Source of the DNA: Palsa-360 sp963710315
GTDB taxonomy: Bacteria > Acidobacteriota > Terriglobia > Acidiferrales > UBA7541
Assembly (NCBI GenBank): GCA_963710315.1
Contig: CAVPZW010000008.1
Span: forward strand, 744,001-808,000
Direction: 5' to 3'
DNA: 64,000 bases
This document shows positions 1-10,600 of the stretch, piece after piece. Both the position numbers and the translations under genes were made by a program. Each line of letters starts with the position of its first letter. Positions within the stretch are counted from its first letter, which is position 1. The notes below the pieces were generated by a model, which was given only the letters and a program-made list of their open reading frames with translations, was not told the origin of the DNA and searched no databases.

Positions 1-1
1 G

Positions 2-1399
2 GGCTTCATCGGCTACGCTACTGACGATTGGCACATGTTCCCGAAATTCACGCTGACCTACGGCGTGCGCTACGAGGCGTTCACTCCGCCCACGGAAATC
101 AACGGCCACATCGCTAATCTCTCTGTAAATTCGGATTTCACACAGGTGCAATGCGTTACGCCCGTCGCGACGAATGGTTGCGCTGCGGGCCCCACGGCGT
201 CGCTGTTCCACGGCCACTACAATAATTGGGCGCCCCGCCTGGCCATCGCATGGCAGCCCCCTGGCAAATGGTTTTCCGGACAGCACCAGCTGACGTTTCG
301 AGCCGGCTTCAGCATGTTTTATGTCGAGTCCTATTTGAATACGCTCGCAAGTGAAATGGCCAACCAGCCGCCCTTCGCCACTGCGAGCACTCTGACGCAG
401 CAGACGGCAACCACTGTCCCTTTGAGTTTTCAGACCAACTTGTCCACGGCCCTGCCAGGCGCGGTGACCAATACCGTTGCGGTGAACCCCAACTATCAAG
501 TTCCCTACGCCATGATTTGGAATGCCGGCTTTGAATATAATTTGGCGCGAAGCACATTCCTCGAAGTGATGTACACGGGCACGCGCGGCGTGCATCTCGA
601 CGAGCTTCTTGGGTACGGGCCTTCCACCACAAACCCGAACGTGGCGGGATTTACGTACGATACCTCCGGCGCGTTCTCCAACTTCAACGCGTTGCAGGTA
701 CGCTTGCAAAAACGTATGACGCGCGGCCTCATGTTCATGGCGCGCTACACGTTCTCAAAGTCTTTGGACGATGCCAGCACAATTGGCGGAGGCGGCCAAA
801 CGGTCATTCAAAATAACGCCGATCCGCGCGCCGATTACGGCCTGTCTTCCTTCAACATGACGCATCAATTCCTCGGCCAGTTCAGCTATCAGCTCCCGTT
901 CGGCGACCGACAGCGCTTTGCCACCAAGGGCTGGCAGAAAGACGTGTTTGGCGCGTGGCGCATGAATGGCACGTTCACGGCGCATTCGGGCACTCCTTAC
1001 ACCGTGCGAGTGTTCTCGACCAACCAAGCCTGCCAAAATGTTCCCGGCACGAACTCCGAGCGCGCCGACCAGTCCGGCATTTCCTCCATTTCAAATCCGA
1101 CGGTTTCGCAATGGTTCAACACGGCCGCGTTTAGTATTCCCACTTCGTGTTTTGGCGATGCGCCGCGCAACTCCGTGATCGGCCCCGGCGCGTTCACGAT
1201 CAATTCAGGCGTGACCAAGACAATCCAATTCGGTCACGACGGCCTGCGGCGGCTGGACATCAGTTGGGAAACGAGCAACCTGCTGAATCATCCGAACTAC
1301 TCCGGGTTGTCAACCGTGCTGGGGTCCAAGACGTTTGGCGAAATCACCAGCGTTGCGGGAATGCGCACGATGACATTTACCACGAGGCTCAATTTCTGA
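2..1399 (+). CDS. TonB-dependent receptor, Oar-like (C-terminal part, cut by window edge)
   Basis: Outer-membrane beta-barrel receptor for TonB-dependent uptake; the substrate cannot be predicted. The reading frame is open from base 2, so only the last 465 or so residues are visible, and the plug and any N-terminal carboxypeptidase-like domain lie outside the window. What is seen is barrel: alternating aromatic strands (LTYGVRYEAF, TFLEVMYTGTRG, ARYTFSKSLDD) and a final strand ending TTRLNF, with the C-terminal Phe typical of BAM substrates. The same strand patterns occur in the complete receptor at 7629-10907. The stop codon overlaps the start of the next gene (TGATG), which suggests translational coupling. 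Confidence 0.9.
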   Translation, partial: GFIGYATDDWHMFPKFTLTYGVRYEAFTPPTEINGHIANLSVNSDFTQVQCVTPVATNGCAAGPTASLFHGHYNNWAPRLAIAWQPPGKWFSGQHQLTFRAGFSMFYVESYLNTLASEMANQPPFATASTLTQQTATTVPLSFQTNLSTALPGAVTNTVAVNPNYQVPYAMIWNAGFEYNLARSTFLEVMYTGTRGVHLDELLGYGPSTTNPNVAGFTYDTSGAFSNFNALQVRLQKRMTRGLMFMARYTFSKSLDDASTIGGGGQTVIQNNADPRADYGLSSFNMTHQFLGQFSYQLPFGDRQRFATKGWQKDVFGAWRMNGTFTAHSGTPYTVRVFSTNQACQNVPGTNSERADQSGISSISNPTVSQWFNTAAFSIPTSCFGDAPRNSVIGPGAFTINSGVTKTIQFGHDGLRRLDISWETSNLLNHPNYSGLSTVLGSKTFGEITSVAGMRTMTFTTRLNF

Positions 1400-3657
1400 T
1401 GGCGGCGCGAAAAACAATTCGGCGGCGTGTAGTGGCGGCGATCGCCGGCGTGTCTCTCTTCGGTGCGCCGCTCTCTGCACCGCTTGGCGCGCAGAGTTCC
1501 CAGCCGCAAGCGCAACAAGCGCAGGCGGCACCCGTCAATCCTCGCCAAGGTCCGGCACCGCCGCCGCCCGCCGCCAAGCCGCTGCCGGGCGGAAAAGCGA
1601 CCATCCGCTCGACCGTGAGCCTTGTGGAAATCGATGTGCAAGTGACCAACCGCGACGGCAAGCCGGTGAAAGGGCTGAAGCAAGAGCAGTTCACCGTGAC
1701 CGAAGACGGCAAGGCGCAAAAAATATCGTCCTTCGAGTACAACGATATCGAGCAGGTGGAAACCGCGGGCAAAGGAGACGAGGCCCCCATCACGGTTTCG
1801 CTCGGAGCCGTTACTTCTCCGGAGGAAGTCAAGGCGGTGGTGCGCGATCACCGCATGATCGTGCTGTTTTTCGATCTTACGTCCCTGCAAACGGAAGACC
1901 TGCTGCGCTCCACGCGCGCCGCGCAAAAGTATTTGCAGGAGCAGATGACTCCGGCGGATCTTGTGGGCGTGGTGGCCTTCGGCAACACGCTGAAAGTTGT
2001 GGCGAATTTCACGAACGATCGAGGCTTGCTCAAGCAGGCTGTCAACGCGCTCGTGCCCGGCCACGAAGCGGCGCTTTCGCAACTGGCCGAAGCGGCGACC
2101 GCCGCAAACGGGGAAGCCGCCGTCACCGAAGATACAGGCGCGGCGTTCACCGCGGACGACACGGAATTCAATATTTTCAATACGGACCGAAAACTCGCGG
2201 CCGTCGAGGCGCTGTGCGAAGTCCTCGAAGGAATTCCCGGAAAAAAATCGATCGTTCAATTCACCAGCGGCATCACCCAAACCGGCGAGGAAAATCGCTC
2301 GGAGCTGATTGCAGCAACGAATGCCGCGAACCGATCGAACGTTTCGATCTACAGCGTCGATTCGCGCGGGCTGCTGACGGCGACTCCGGGAGGCGACGCC
2401 AGCACAGGCGCTTCCAGCGGCACGGCCATGTTTAGCGGCGCGACCGTCGTTTCGCAAAGCCAGTCCCGCCAGGATTCGCGCGACACGTTGGCGACGCTCG
2501 CGGGAGACACTGGCGGGCGAACCTTTTTCGACGTGGGAGACTTTGGAAAAGTTTTTCAGAGCGTGCAGAACGATACTTCCGGCTACTACCTGGTGGGATA
2601 TTACAGCACGAACTCGGCGAATGACGGCGCGTGGCGGCGCATTCACGTGAAAATCGATGCGCTTCCCGCGGGCGCGAACGTTCGTGCCCGCGAAGGCTAC
2701 TATGCGGCCAAGAATTTCGGCGTTTTCACCACGGAAGACCGCGAGCGGCAGCTCGAAAATGCCTTCCAGTCCGATACTCCGGAAGTGGAGTTGCCGCTGG
2801 CAGTGGAAACGTCCCAGTTTCGATTGAACGCCAAACAGGTGTTCGTGCCTATCTCCGCGAAACTCGCGCCCAGCGCGCTGCAATGGGCGCAAAAGCGAGG
2901 CAGCCGGGAAACGGCATTCGATTTCGCTGCGGAAGTGCGCGACGCGAAATCGAACCGCGTGGTGGGCGCGTTGCGCGATACCATCACGGTGAAGATCGAT
3001 CAGGAGCATTTCCAGGAAATTCAGCAGCGTTCGCTGGTCTACCAGGGCGGCATCATTCTTGCGCCGGGCGAGTATAAACTGAAATTTCTGGCGCGCGAAA
3101 ACGAGTCCGGCCGTATCGGCACATTCGAGCAGAAACTTTCCGTCGCTCCGCCGCAATTTGATCGCTTGCAGGTAAGTTCGCTGCTCTTGTCCAGCCAGGT
3201 GGAAGCTTTGCAGAAAACGGCGCAGATCAAGACGCAGGCGATTGGGCAGGACGCCAAAATGAAATCGTCGCCGCTGGACGTGGGCGGCGAACGAATTATT
3301 CCCAGCGTAACGCGCGTTTTCACCGGCGAGCAAACGCTCTACGTTTTCTTCCAGGCCTACGTGCCGCAGAAGGCCGACGCAAGCTCGCTTCGCGCGGGCC
3401 TGGTGTTCTTCCGCAACGGGCAGCGCCTCTCGGATACGCCGATGGTCGCGGCCACGGAATACGATGAGAAGAACCGCATCGCGTCCTTCCGCCTCAGCCT
3501 GCCGCTTGCGGGATTGAGCGGCGGTCGCTATACCGTGCAAGCCATCGTGGTGGATGCGGGAACGGCCTATGCGGCGTTCGCGCGAAATTATTTTGCGCTG
3601 CGTGCAACGGCCAAGCCCGCCACATCCGCTGCGACCCCTGCTCCGCTTGCCAATTAA
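1399..3657 (+). CDS. VWFA-related Acidobacterial domain protein, exported
   Basis: Predicted 752-residue exported protein. It starts at the ATG overlapping the preceding stop; the frame is open further upstream, but this start gives a good signal peptide (basic MAARKTIRRR, hydrophobic stretch, cleavage near LGAQ). A Pro/Ala-rich linker follows, then a segment resembling a carboxypeptidase-type insert (VSLVEIDVQVTNRDGKPV) and a von Willebrand A-like fold at about residues 140-430. The metal site is not canonical: VLFFDLTSLQ stands where DxSxS is expected. This matches the VWFA-related family that is expanded in Acidobacteria (TIGR03436 type), whose function is unknown. Coupling to a TonB receptor suggests a cell-envelope role. 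Confidence 0.85.
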   Translation: MAARKTIRRRVVAAIAGVSLFGAPLSAPLGAQSSQPQAQQAQAAPVNPRQGPAPPPPAAKPLPGGKATIRSTVSLVEIDVQVTNRDGKPVKGLKQEQFTVTEDGKAQKISSFEYNDIEQVETAGKGDEAPITVSLGAVTSPEEVKAVVRDHRMIVLFFDLTSLQTEDLLRSTRAAQKYLQEQMTPADLVGVVAFGNTLKVVANFTNDRGLLKQAVNALVPGHEAALSQLAEAATAANGEAAVTEDTGAAFTADDTEFNIFNTDRKLAAVEALCEVLEGIPGKKSIVQFTSGITQTGEENRSELIAATNAANRSNVSIYSVDSRGLLTATPGGDASTGASSGTAMFSGATVVSQSQSRQDSRDTLATLAGDTGGRTFFDVGDFGKVFQSVQNDTSGYYLVGYYSTNSANDGAWRRIHVKIDALPAGANVRAREGYYAAKNFGVFTTEDRERQLENAFQSDTPEVELPLAVETSQFRLNAKQVFVPISAKLAPSALQWAQKRGSRETAFDFAAEVRDAKSNRVVGALRDTITVKIDQEHFQEIQQRSLVYQGGIILAPGEYKLKFLARENESGRIGTFEQKLSVAPPQFDRLQVSSLLLSSQVEALQKTAQIKTQAIGQDAKMKSSPLDVGGERIIPSVTRVFTGEQTLYVFFQAYVPQKADASSLRAGLVFFRNGQRLSDTPMVAATEYDEKNRIASFRLSLPLAGLSGGRYTVQAIVVDAGTAYAAFARNYFALRATAKPATSAATPAPLAN

Positions 3658-3818
3658 CCTCCGCTTCGCGCGGCAGGAAAGATCTCGCCGCCCGCCTTCG
3701 CATGCAACAGTGCATGGTGATGCCGCATCTGTAATTGCAGATGCCGTTGTCGGAAAATGTCCGTGTGCGTTCCGGGAAGGCATACTCCCGTCACGGATTC
3801 GCGGCGGACAATCGGAGA

Positions 3819-5213
3819 ATGAAACTTAGAAAGAGTTGCATGCGGCCCATCCCCACAGCCATCGTTTTGATCTTCCTTTCCGCAGGATCGATTTTCGGGC
3901 AAACGGATCGCCGGGCCGTTGTGGAGGCTGGCGGAGGATCGCCGGAAGTAATTCATCTGGAAGTGCCGGTAGGCGCTCCGCTTCCAGTGGTCCTCGACCG
4001 GGAAGTACGCATCCGAAAAACCGGCCAGCCGATTCACGGAAAAATTGCCGAGCCCATCTTCGCATTTGACATGCTGGTTGTCCCCGCGGGCAGCGAGGTC
4101 ACCGGCAGCGTGACGCGCATCGCGGGCGTCTCCGCCCTGAAACGAACGATGGCCGCGCTGGACTCCAATTTCTCTCCTACCCGCGACGTGGAAATTACAT
4201 TCGACCAATTAATTCTGCCCGGCGGACGCCGCATCGCGCTGCACACGCAAGTCGCTCCCGCGTCTCAAGGAGTCTTGCAGTTCGCCACGGCGCCGGAACC
4301 CAAGAGCGAAGGCAAAGGCAAAAAGCAGAACGCCGCCGTCAAACTTGCCTCCGAAAAGGTCAATGAGAAAAAACAGGAAATCAATCAGGAGTGGGAAACG
4401 GCAAAGAAGCAGGTGACCGCACCGGGGAAAATGCACCGGCTGAAAAGAATAGCCATCTCCGAGCTGCCCATCCATCCACAATATATTGACGCAGGAACGC
4501 GATTCAACGCGGAACTTCTCGATCCACTTGATTTTGGAACGGAAGAGCTGGCGCCGGAAAAACTGCGCATGGTTGGGACGGCTCCCGCGGCGGGAAGCGT
4601 TGTCCACGCGCTGCTCAAAACGCCGCTGAGTTCGGAGAGTTCGCCAAGAGGCGCAGCTGTAGAGGCGGTCATGACCGTGCCGCTGCTCACGGACAACCAT
4701 CTCATTCTTCCGGAAGGGACACTGCTGAAGGGATCCGTTCAGCAAGTTCAACCTGCACGCAGATTGCATCGGAACGGACAGTTACGAATCATATTCCATG
4801 AGGTCGCGCCGCCCGATTCGGCTGAACGGAAAGTTGAAGCCAGCCTCGAAGGCGTGGAAGCGAATAACGACGAAAACCTGAGTCTGGATTCCGAGGGTGG
4901 AGCGAAGGCGACGACTCCAAAAACGAGATACCTGACTACTGGAATCTCCATCGGGATTGCGGCGTTTTCAAGCGATGACCTGCTGAATAGCACGCTGGAC
5001 GGGGCGTCTGGCTACCATTTAATTGGGCTTGCCGTGGCAGCTCTCGCCCGCTCGCGGGCATTCGCAATCGGTTTCGGTGTGTATGGCGCGGGAAAGTCTG
5101 TCTACAACCATTTTCTTTCCCGCGGACACGAGGTCGTGTATCCAAAAGACACCGCAATGGCGATTGGATTCGGATCGCGCGTCCTAGGTCCTGCAAAGTC
5201 TCCGACTCAATAG
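3819..5213 (+). CDS. Exported hypothetical protein
   Basis: Unrecognised 464-residue protein. The chosen ATG gives MKLRKSCMRP followed by a hydrophobic core and a cleavage-like FGQ, so it is probably exported; a second ATG seven codons later would also work. The mature part has two similar beta-rich stretches (VPAGSEVTGSVTRI near residue 85 and LPEGTLLKGSVQQV near residue 305) separated by a charged Lys/Glu segment (EGKGKKQNAAVKLASEKVNEKKQE). The phrasing is reminiscent of TrbI/VirB10-like beta domains, but this is only a resemblance. A weakly hydrophobic Ala/Gly-rich stretch lies near residues 400-440. It follows the VWFA gene by 161 bases on the same strand. Confidence 0.7.
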   Translation: MKLRKSCMRPIPTAIVLIFLSAGSIFGQTDRRAVVEAGGGSPEVIHLEVPVGAPLPVVLDREVRIRKTGQPIHGKIAEPIFAFDMLVVPAGSEVTGSVTRIAGVSALKRTMAALDSNFSPTRDVEITFDQLILPGGRRIALHTQVAPASQGVLQFATAPEPKSEGKGKKQNAAVKLASEKVNEKKQEINQEWETAKKQVTAPGKMHRLKRIAISELPIHPQYIDAGTRFNAELLDPLDFGTEELAPEKLRMVGTAPAAGSVVHALLKTPLSSESSPRGAAVEAVMTVPLLTDNHLILPEGTLLKGSVQQVQPARRLHRNGQLRIIFHEVAPPDSAERKVEASLEGVEANNDENLSLDSEGGAKATTPKTRYLTTGISIGIAAFSSDDLLNSTLDGASGYHLIGLAVAALARSRAFAIGFGVYGAGKSVYNHFLSRGHEVVYPKDTAMAIGFGSRVLGPAKSPTQ

Positions 5214-5578
5214 CTCAATAGCAAGTGCGTCCAAGGCAACTTCTCCGTTGCTCGTTCCAGTTTGGCATTTGGCCCCAGATACCGACGGCCCCTCTGCAAT
5301 CTCACTAAGCACTTCGCATATTCGCTTTCTATCCCATCCGATTGGCACTGCTCATGCTCTTGTTGGGTGCGGGGAGCGGGGACAAGTGCCTTAGCGGGCT
5401 GTCAATGCTTGCGGCTTGCGCTGGGGATTTGCGCTCAATTTGACGACCGTGCCACTAACTTTCTCATTCTTCTAGATTTGATAGGGCCGGCAAATGAAAG
5501 GCTGAATTGCGTGCCTGATTCGGCGCGTGCAATTGCGTTTCAATTCGGTCCTGATGCGAACCAATTTGGGAGTCATGA
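5214..5578. other. Intergenic stretch without recognised content
   Basis: There is no convincing gene here. A plus-strand open frame covers much of it but has poor codon structure, many Cys and Arg codons and no ribosome-binding site. I see no hairpin terminator, tRNA or repeat. The end holds GGGAG a few bases before the HEAT-repeat gene start. Confidence 0.5.
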
Positions 5579-6787
5579 ATGAATTCCGTTCCTGGAATCT
5601 TATCGCAGTTAAAGATCGCGCTTGGAGAGGCCGCCGTTCTTTGGGCCATCGTAGCGGCAATCGCAATGCTCATCGCATACACGCTGGCGCGCCGCGCATG
5701 GCAAAATTTTCGTGAGCGCCAATTTGACGCGCTCTCCTTCAAGGTTCACAAGCAATGGCGCGCCATGGTAAGAGGAGAAATCCCCGCGGAAAAGTGGCGA
5801 AACGATCCCCGGATTTGCGAAATCCTGCAATCCATCGTGATTCACGAAATTGGCGCGGTGACCGACAAGGATCGGGCAGGGCTGCAGGAGTTCTTGCGCA
5901 CCAGCGGCTTGCTGGATCGCTGCATCGAGCGAGTTCATAGCGGAAGCGGATGGGCCCAGAGGCGCGCCATGCTTGCCCTGGGAGCGATGCGCGTGCCGGA
6001 GGCGGTCGCACCTCTTATGGAAGCGCTGCATGACTGGCAACTGGATACCCGGTTGATCGCCGTGAGGGCGCTCGGCCGAACCGGGCTTGCCGAAGCGGCG
6101 GAACCGATCCTAGAAGCCTACATGGTTGGCGGACTCAAAGTGCCCAGCGATCCGGTTTCGAACGCCCTGATGCATTGCTACAAGAACGAACCAGAGGCCT
6201 TGATGCCGTACCTGCGGCGTTCCCTGGGAGAATCTCGCGAGGTCCTTGCCAGAGTGGCCGGCGAGCTCGCCACGCCTCTCATGGCCGAGGAAATGATTTA
6301 TCTCGCGGAAGATCCCGGGCCGGAAGTGAGGGCCAGTGCCGCCAGGGCCATGGCCGCCGCGCCGCTGGCTATTGCCATTCCAACTCTTGCCAAGCTGGTT
6401 CGCGACGACATCTGGTTTGTGCGGTTGCGAGCCGCCACTGCGCTCCATCAAATTCTTCATCCGCGCGTGATTCCGTTTCTTCTGGAGGCAGTCCGCGACT
6501 CAAACCGCCTGGTTCGAATTAGGGCCGCCACGGCCCTCGCGAAATTCGAACATGAAACCGTGGAAATTCTTCGGCGTATCGTCGATTCGCGCGACCGCTA
6601 CGCGCTTCAAGCCATGATCTCCGCTCTGGAACTCGGCGGTGGATTTGGGAAAGTATTGGCGCAACTCTCCGATCCCAACCTTCGCGACGAATCGGCCGCC
6701 AATCTTCTGGACGCCCTTCGCAAGGGCTCGGCAGGTCTTTGGACTACGCGCCCGGCCAATCCCGTGGTCGAATCGGTCTTCCCTTAG
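5579..6787 (+). CDS. HEAT-repeat protein with N-terminal membrane anchor
   Basis: A 402-residue protein with one transmembrane segment near residues 18-36 (AVLWAIVAAIAMLIAYTLA), then a cytosolic domain of about six HEAT/PBS-lyase-type helical repeats at residues 120-390. Repeat signatures are AMLALGAMRVPEAVAPLMEA, AVRALGRTGLAEAAEPILEA and AATALHQILHPRVIPFLLEA. Such solenoids are protein-binding scaffolds. The ATG at 5579 has GGGAG upstream. It lies just before a zinc-ribbon gene and a STAS-domain gene on the same strand, so a signalling or scaffold role is possible, but no partner can be named. Confidence 0.85.
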   Translation: MNSVPGILSQLKIALGEAAVLWAIVAAIAMLIAYTLARRAWQNFRERQFDALSFKVHKQWRAMVRGEIPAEKWRNDPRICEILQSIVIHEIGAVTDKDRAGLQEFLRTSGLLDRCIERVHSGSGWAQRRAMLALGAMRVPEAVAPLMEALHDWQLDTRLIAVRALGRTGLAEAAEPILEAYMVGGLKVPSDPVSNALMHCYKNEPEALMPYLRRSLGESREVLARVAGELATPLMAEEMIYLAEDPGPEVRASAARAMAAAPLAIAIPTLAKLVRDDIWFVRLRAATALHQILHPRVIPFLLEAVRDSNRLVRIRAATALAKFEHETVEILRRIVDSRDRYALQAMISALELGGGFGKVLAQLSDPNLRDESAANLLDALRKGSAGLWTTRPANPVVESVFP

Positions 6788-6853
6788 CCTCGCGCCAGCC
6801 CCAGTCCCGTCGTCCTTCCCTGGCCACCCGGATTGTGCTATAACCTTCGGGCC

Positions 6854-7039
6854 ATGGAACGAACCCTGCATATGGAAGCGAATCGTTGCACGCGCGATGG
6901 AGATTCCGGCGTGCGGCAAAGCGAACCGGAACATGCCATCAGTTTCTGCCCGGTTTGTTCCGAGCGCCTTGCATCGAAGCGGTGCAAGCTGGTTTGCGGG
7001 AAGTGCGGGTACTACCTGTCTTGTTCGGACTACTATTGA
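6854..7039 (+). CDS. Small zinc-ribbon protein
   Basis: A 61-residue protein with four cysteines in two pairs (FCPVC and LVCGKCGYYLSC), the layout of a treble-clef or ribbon zinc site, ending in SCSDYY. The ATG at 6854 is preferred over an in-frame TTG 21 bases upstream. TGCTATAAC directly upstream resembles an extended -10 element, so a near-leaderless transcript is possible. It sits between the HEAT-repeat gene and the STAS gene on the same strand. Function unknown. Confidence 0.6.
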   Translation: MERTLHMEANRCTRDGDSGVRQSEPEHAISFCPVCSERLASKRCKLVCGKCGYYLSCSDYY

Positions 7040-7109
7040 CGGATTGACGCCGTTTTTTCGGCGCTGGGATTTCAAGTTTACGAGAAAACTTTAGTCAGGA
7101 GGATAGACC

Positions 7110-7457
7110 GTGGCACTTAAAATGACGGACCGCGTGGTGGATGGGGTGGCAGTAGTGGCGCTGGAAGGACGTATTGTGCTTGGGGAAGAAAGCACCGCGC
7201 TGCGCGAAAAGGTGAAGTCGCTGCTGGCCTCCGGCCAAAAGAAAATTGTCCTCAACATGGACAACGTCACTTATATCGATAGCTCGGGGCTTGGCGCGCT
7301 GGTTGCGGCTCACACCAGTGCCCGTTCACAAGGCGCATCGCTGAAAATATCCAACCTGGGCTCGAAATTTCAGGAAATTTTGCAGGTCACTAAGCTGGTC
7401 ACCGTGTTTGAAGTTTCTCCCACGGAAGCGGCAGCCATCGCCAGCTTCGCCAAGTAA
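7110..7457 (+). CDS. Anti-sigma factor antagonist (STAS domain)
   Basis: A 115-residue single STAS-domain protein of the SpoIIAA/RsbV type, which binds anti-sigma factors when unphosphorylated and is inactivated by serine phosphorylation. The family signature is intact: DNVTYIDSSGLGALVAAH, with the expected phosphoacceptor Ser in the DSSGLG loop. It starts at GTG with a strong CAGGAGGA about eight bases upstream. A clear intrinsic terminator follows at 7479-7519. No RsbW-type kinase is nearby, so its partner is encoded elsewhere. Confidence 0.93.
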   Translation: MALKMTDRVVDGVAVVALEGRIVLGEESTALREKVKSLLASGQKKIVLNMDNVTYIDSSGLGALVAAHTSARSQGASLKISNLGSKFQEILQVTKLVTVFEVSPTEAAAIASFAK

Positions 7458-7478
7458 ACTTTCAAACAAGATTTTCCG

Positions 7479-7519
7479 TGCCGCCGCCGGTCGCTGACCT
7501 GCGGCGGCATTTTCTTTTT
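7479..7519 (+). terminator. Rho-independent terminator after the STAS gene
   Basis: Nine-base GC-rich stem (TGCCGCCGC at 7479-7487 with GCGGCGGCA at 7501-7509), a 13-base loop, then TTTTCTTTTT. It starts 22 bases after the STAS stop codon. Confidence 0.9.
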
Positions 7520-7628
7520 GCGGGTCAGCATGCAGCGCGTCCCTCGATTGCCTTTTCTGTATGATCGCGCCAGAAGATAGGCCCCGGAGCGAAAACCGCC
7601 CGGGCGGAATCGTGCTTGGAGAGATCTG

Positions 7629-10600
7629 TTAAAACGAGTACTTCAGCCAAAGTTTTATTTGCCGCCCGCCCTTGATCGTGATGGCCGTGTTGTTGAAATT
7701 CGGGTCGTTCATGGTGTACGAGGGCGTGAAAAGATTGGGGTGGTTAAAAGCGTTGAACATGTCCAGGCGGAAAGAGAGCGTCTGACGATCGAGCTTCCAG
7801 AAATGCACCGGGAAGTCGCGCTGAATTGCCGTGTCAAAGTAAATCTGCCCCGGCCCGAAGAGCGAATTTCGGCCGACATTTCCAGGCACCCCAAAAGGGA
7901 CCACGAAATGAAACGTGTTAATGGGTTCCGGGCTGCACGAAGGTTTCGTCAGCACACAAGTTAAGTCGTAAGTCGTCCCCGCAACATTGCCCACGAATCG
8001 GCCGTCAACTCCCAGCGAATTCAGAGGCGCGGAAGCATTCACCAGATTCGGGCGGCCGTTTAGATGGGCATCGCCAATGTTGTCGAAGCCGGGCGTCACA
8101 GTGTTGGGCGTCCCGGTCTCAATAGTTGCGATGCCCGACCAATGCCACTGGTCGGTCAGTGCTCGAAGAATCGTGTTTTGCTGAAAGAATGGGACCTGCC
8201 AAACGTAGGCCACGGTAAATCGATGACGCCGATCATATGTGGAGGGTCCCCAATCCGAATGCTGGTTGGTAAGAATTTGGGAAAAGGAGCTCAAACCTGT
8301 AGTTGGCTGTATAGCCGAAGTGTCGTCCATGAATTTGGAATAGGTATACGCCGCTCGCAAGACCAAGGTGTGGATTCTTCGCTCCACTTCAACCTGCCCC
8401 GAGCTATACCAGGAATCTCCGGCGTTGGTTCGTATTTCAATTTCCGTGAAGTTGGGATTTGTGTAGATATAACCAAACTGGTTCGATCCTAGCGCCGGGT
8501 TGAATTCCTGGTTTGCGAATAGATGTTCGCCTCTTGTTCCGACATAAGCCAGTGTCAAGACAAGCCCCAGCGGCAATTCCCGCTGCACATTTGCGTTCCA
8601 CTGTTGTGTTAATGGATTGTGGAGGTTGCTGGCGATCGATTGAATTAGAAATGTCGAGTTCAGCGTCGGCGAAATGCCTGGGAATGCGGATGCATTCGCT
8701 TGCCCGCGACCAGTCTGGGAGGGAATTGTTCCGCCAAATGTATTCGGTTGCGACGCTGCCGATTCGGTGGTGATCTCCGTGAAAAGTCCATCGTAGAAAA
8801 TTCCATACCCGGCCCGAAGCACGGTCTTGCCGTCGCCGAAAAGGAAGCGGCCCCAGTGCGGCGCGTATGCTAGGCCGAGGCGGGGAGCGAAATTTCTCTT
8901 ATCCGGATTCTGCTTGAACGAAAACAGGCTGTCGAAGAAGGCCGGAGTGGCTGGATTTGAGTATTCCGGATTTGTAGCATTCGGCAGGCCAACGCCCGCG
9001 TTGATATTGAAACCAGGGTACGCTAGGGAATTTGCCAGTGCGCCCCAGTATTCATAACGCAAACCCATGTTCAGGGTGAGGTTGCTCTTGATTCTCCAGG
9101 CATCCTCAATGTACGGAGCAAACATGTTGGCGGCGCTGTTGATGTTTGGATTTCCGAAGCCCTTGGAAATGGTGCCCGGATATTGGCCGGTGAAGTCATC
9201 GATAAAATTTCCGAGAGAGGTAAAACCTCCTCCGGAATTATAGAAAATCGACCCGCGCGTATTCAGCGCGATCGTATCGTTTAGGCGAAGCACTGTGGTG
9301 TCCACTCCAGCCTTGATGGCGTGGCTGCCGCGCACATAGCTCAACGCCTCCTGAATCTGCCATGCGCCATGAGTTCGCCCTTGCGGGTAGATGCTGTCGA
9401 CTCCAATAGAAGGAAAATTAATGTCGCTACCGAAGCTGATGAAGGGAATATTGGCCAGCGGTCCGGCAAGCGCCGCAGGCGTCGCTGCAAACGAGAAATC
9501 GATGTTCGTGTAAGACAGCCGCAATTCGTTGACCAGATTTGAAGAAATCTCATGCGCCCATTGGCCGCGGAACATCTCCGCGGGCCCGCCCGCCTGCGTT
9601 TCAAAATTGGGCAAGGCCGAAGTGGAATTTGGCGAGAGCTCGCCAGTATCGCGAATGACGCTTACGGTCAGCGTATCGCCGTCCGTGAAGTGCCAATCCA
9701 TCCGGTAATTCCAATCCACGAAGTTGGAAACGGTGTGGACATTCTGGACTTGGAATTCCGCGATATTCACGCAGGGGCATGCACCGTTTAGACCAGTCGC
9801 GATGCTTTGGGGAGCTACCAATCCGGGCGAAACCAACGTCCCAATCGCGTTTAGTAGCAGGTTGACATTGGCATTCGATGGAAAATTTGCTTTAAGGGTC
9901 GCGATCCCCGCCGCAGTGGGCAGATCGTACACGGATCCGGTAGCCGCTTGCCTCTCTCGATTCCATTGCGCCGCGCCGAACACGAAGAGTTTATCTTTTT
10001 TCAGGGGGCCGCCTAAATCGAATCCGAAGGTGTTCTGGTTGTCATACGGGTTCTTGGTGACCTTATTGGCGATCACGTCTTCGGCCGGAATGGCTGCCAG
10101 CGCTGAGTTGCGGTTGATCTCCCACAAGTCTCCGTGAAAATCATTGGTACCGGCCTTGTAAATGTAGTTGGTCACGGAGCCGCCGCCACGGCCGTACTCG
10201 GCCGTATAGGCGTTCGTCAGGATGGTGACTTCCTGAATCGCGCCATAATTTATCGGCTGGTAGGCCTGCCCAGTAAGGCCGTAATCGTTGTCATCCTGGC
10301 CGTCAATCAGGAAATTGTTGGCTTGCGGGCGCGAGCCGTTCACGGAGAACGCGATTCCGTTTGTTTCAGCGTCTGTGGGTATCGCCCCGTTTCCTATTGG
10401 CGAGTCCTGAACTCCCGGCAGGGTCATTGCCAGCGCGGCTGGGTTTAGATCGAGGTATGGAAGTTGGGCCAGTTCCTGGCGGCTGATGTTTTCCCCAAAT
10501 TGACCAGATTGTGCGTCGATCGCCTGTGCTGCGGGAGCTTGCACTTCGATCGTCTGGCGTGTCGCAGCGATCGTCAGTTTGCCGTTGATGGTCGTGGTCA

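Noticed and set aside
1297..3783. Uninterrupted minus-strand frame of over 800 codons opposite the VWFA gene
   Set aside because: Arg/His-rich low-complexity translation without domains or a ribosome site; a by-product of GC-rich codon use in the plus-strand gene. The same holds for the long minus frame at 50534-52438.
5262..5582. Plus-strand frame of about 106 codons before the HEAT-repeat gene
   Set aside because: Cys/Arg-rich, no ribosome site, overlaps the start of a real gene, no recognisable domain.
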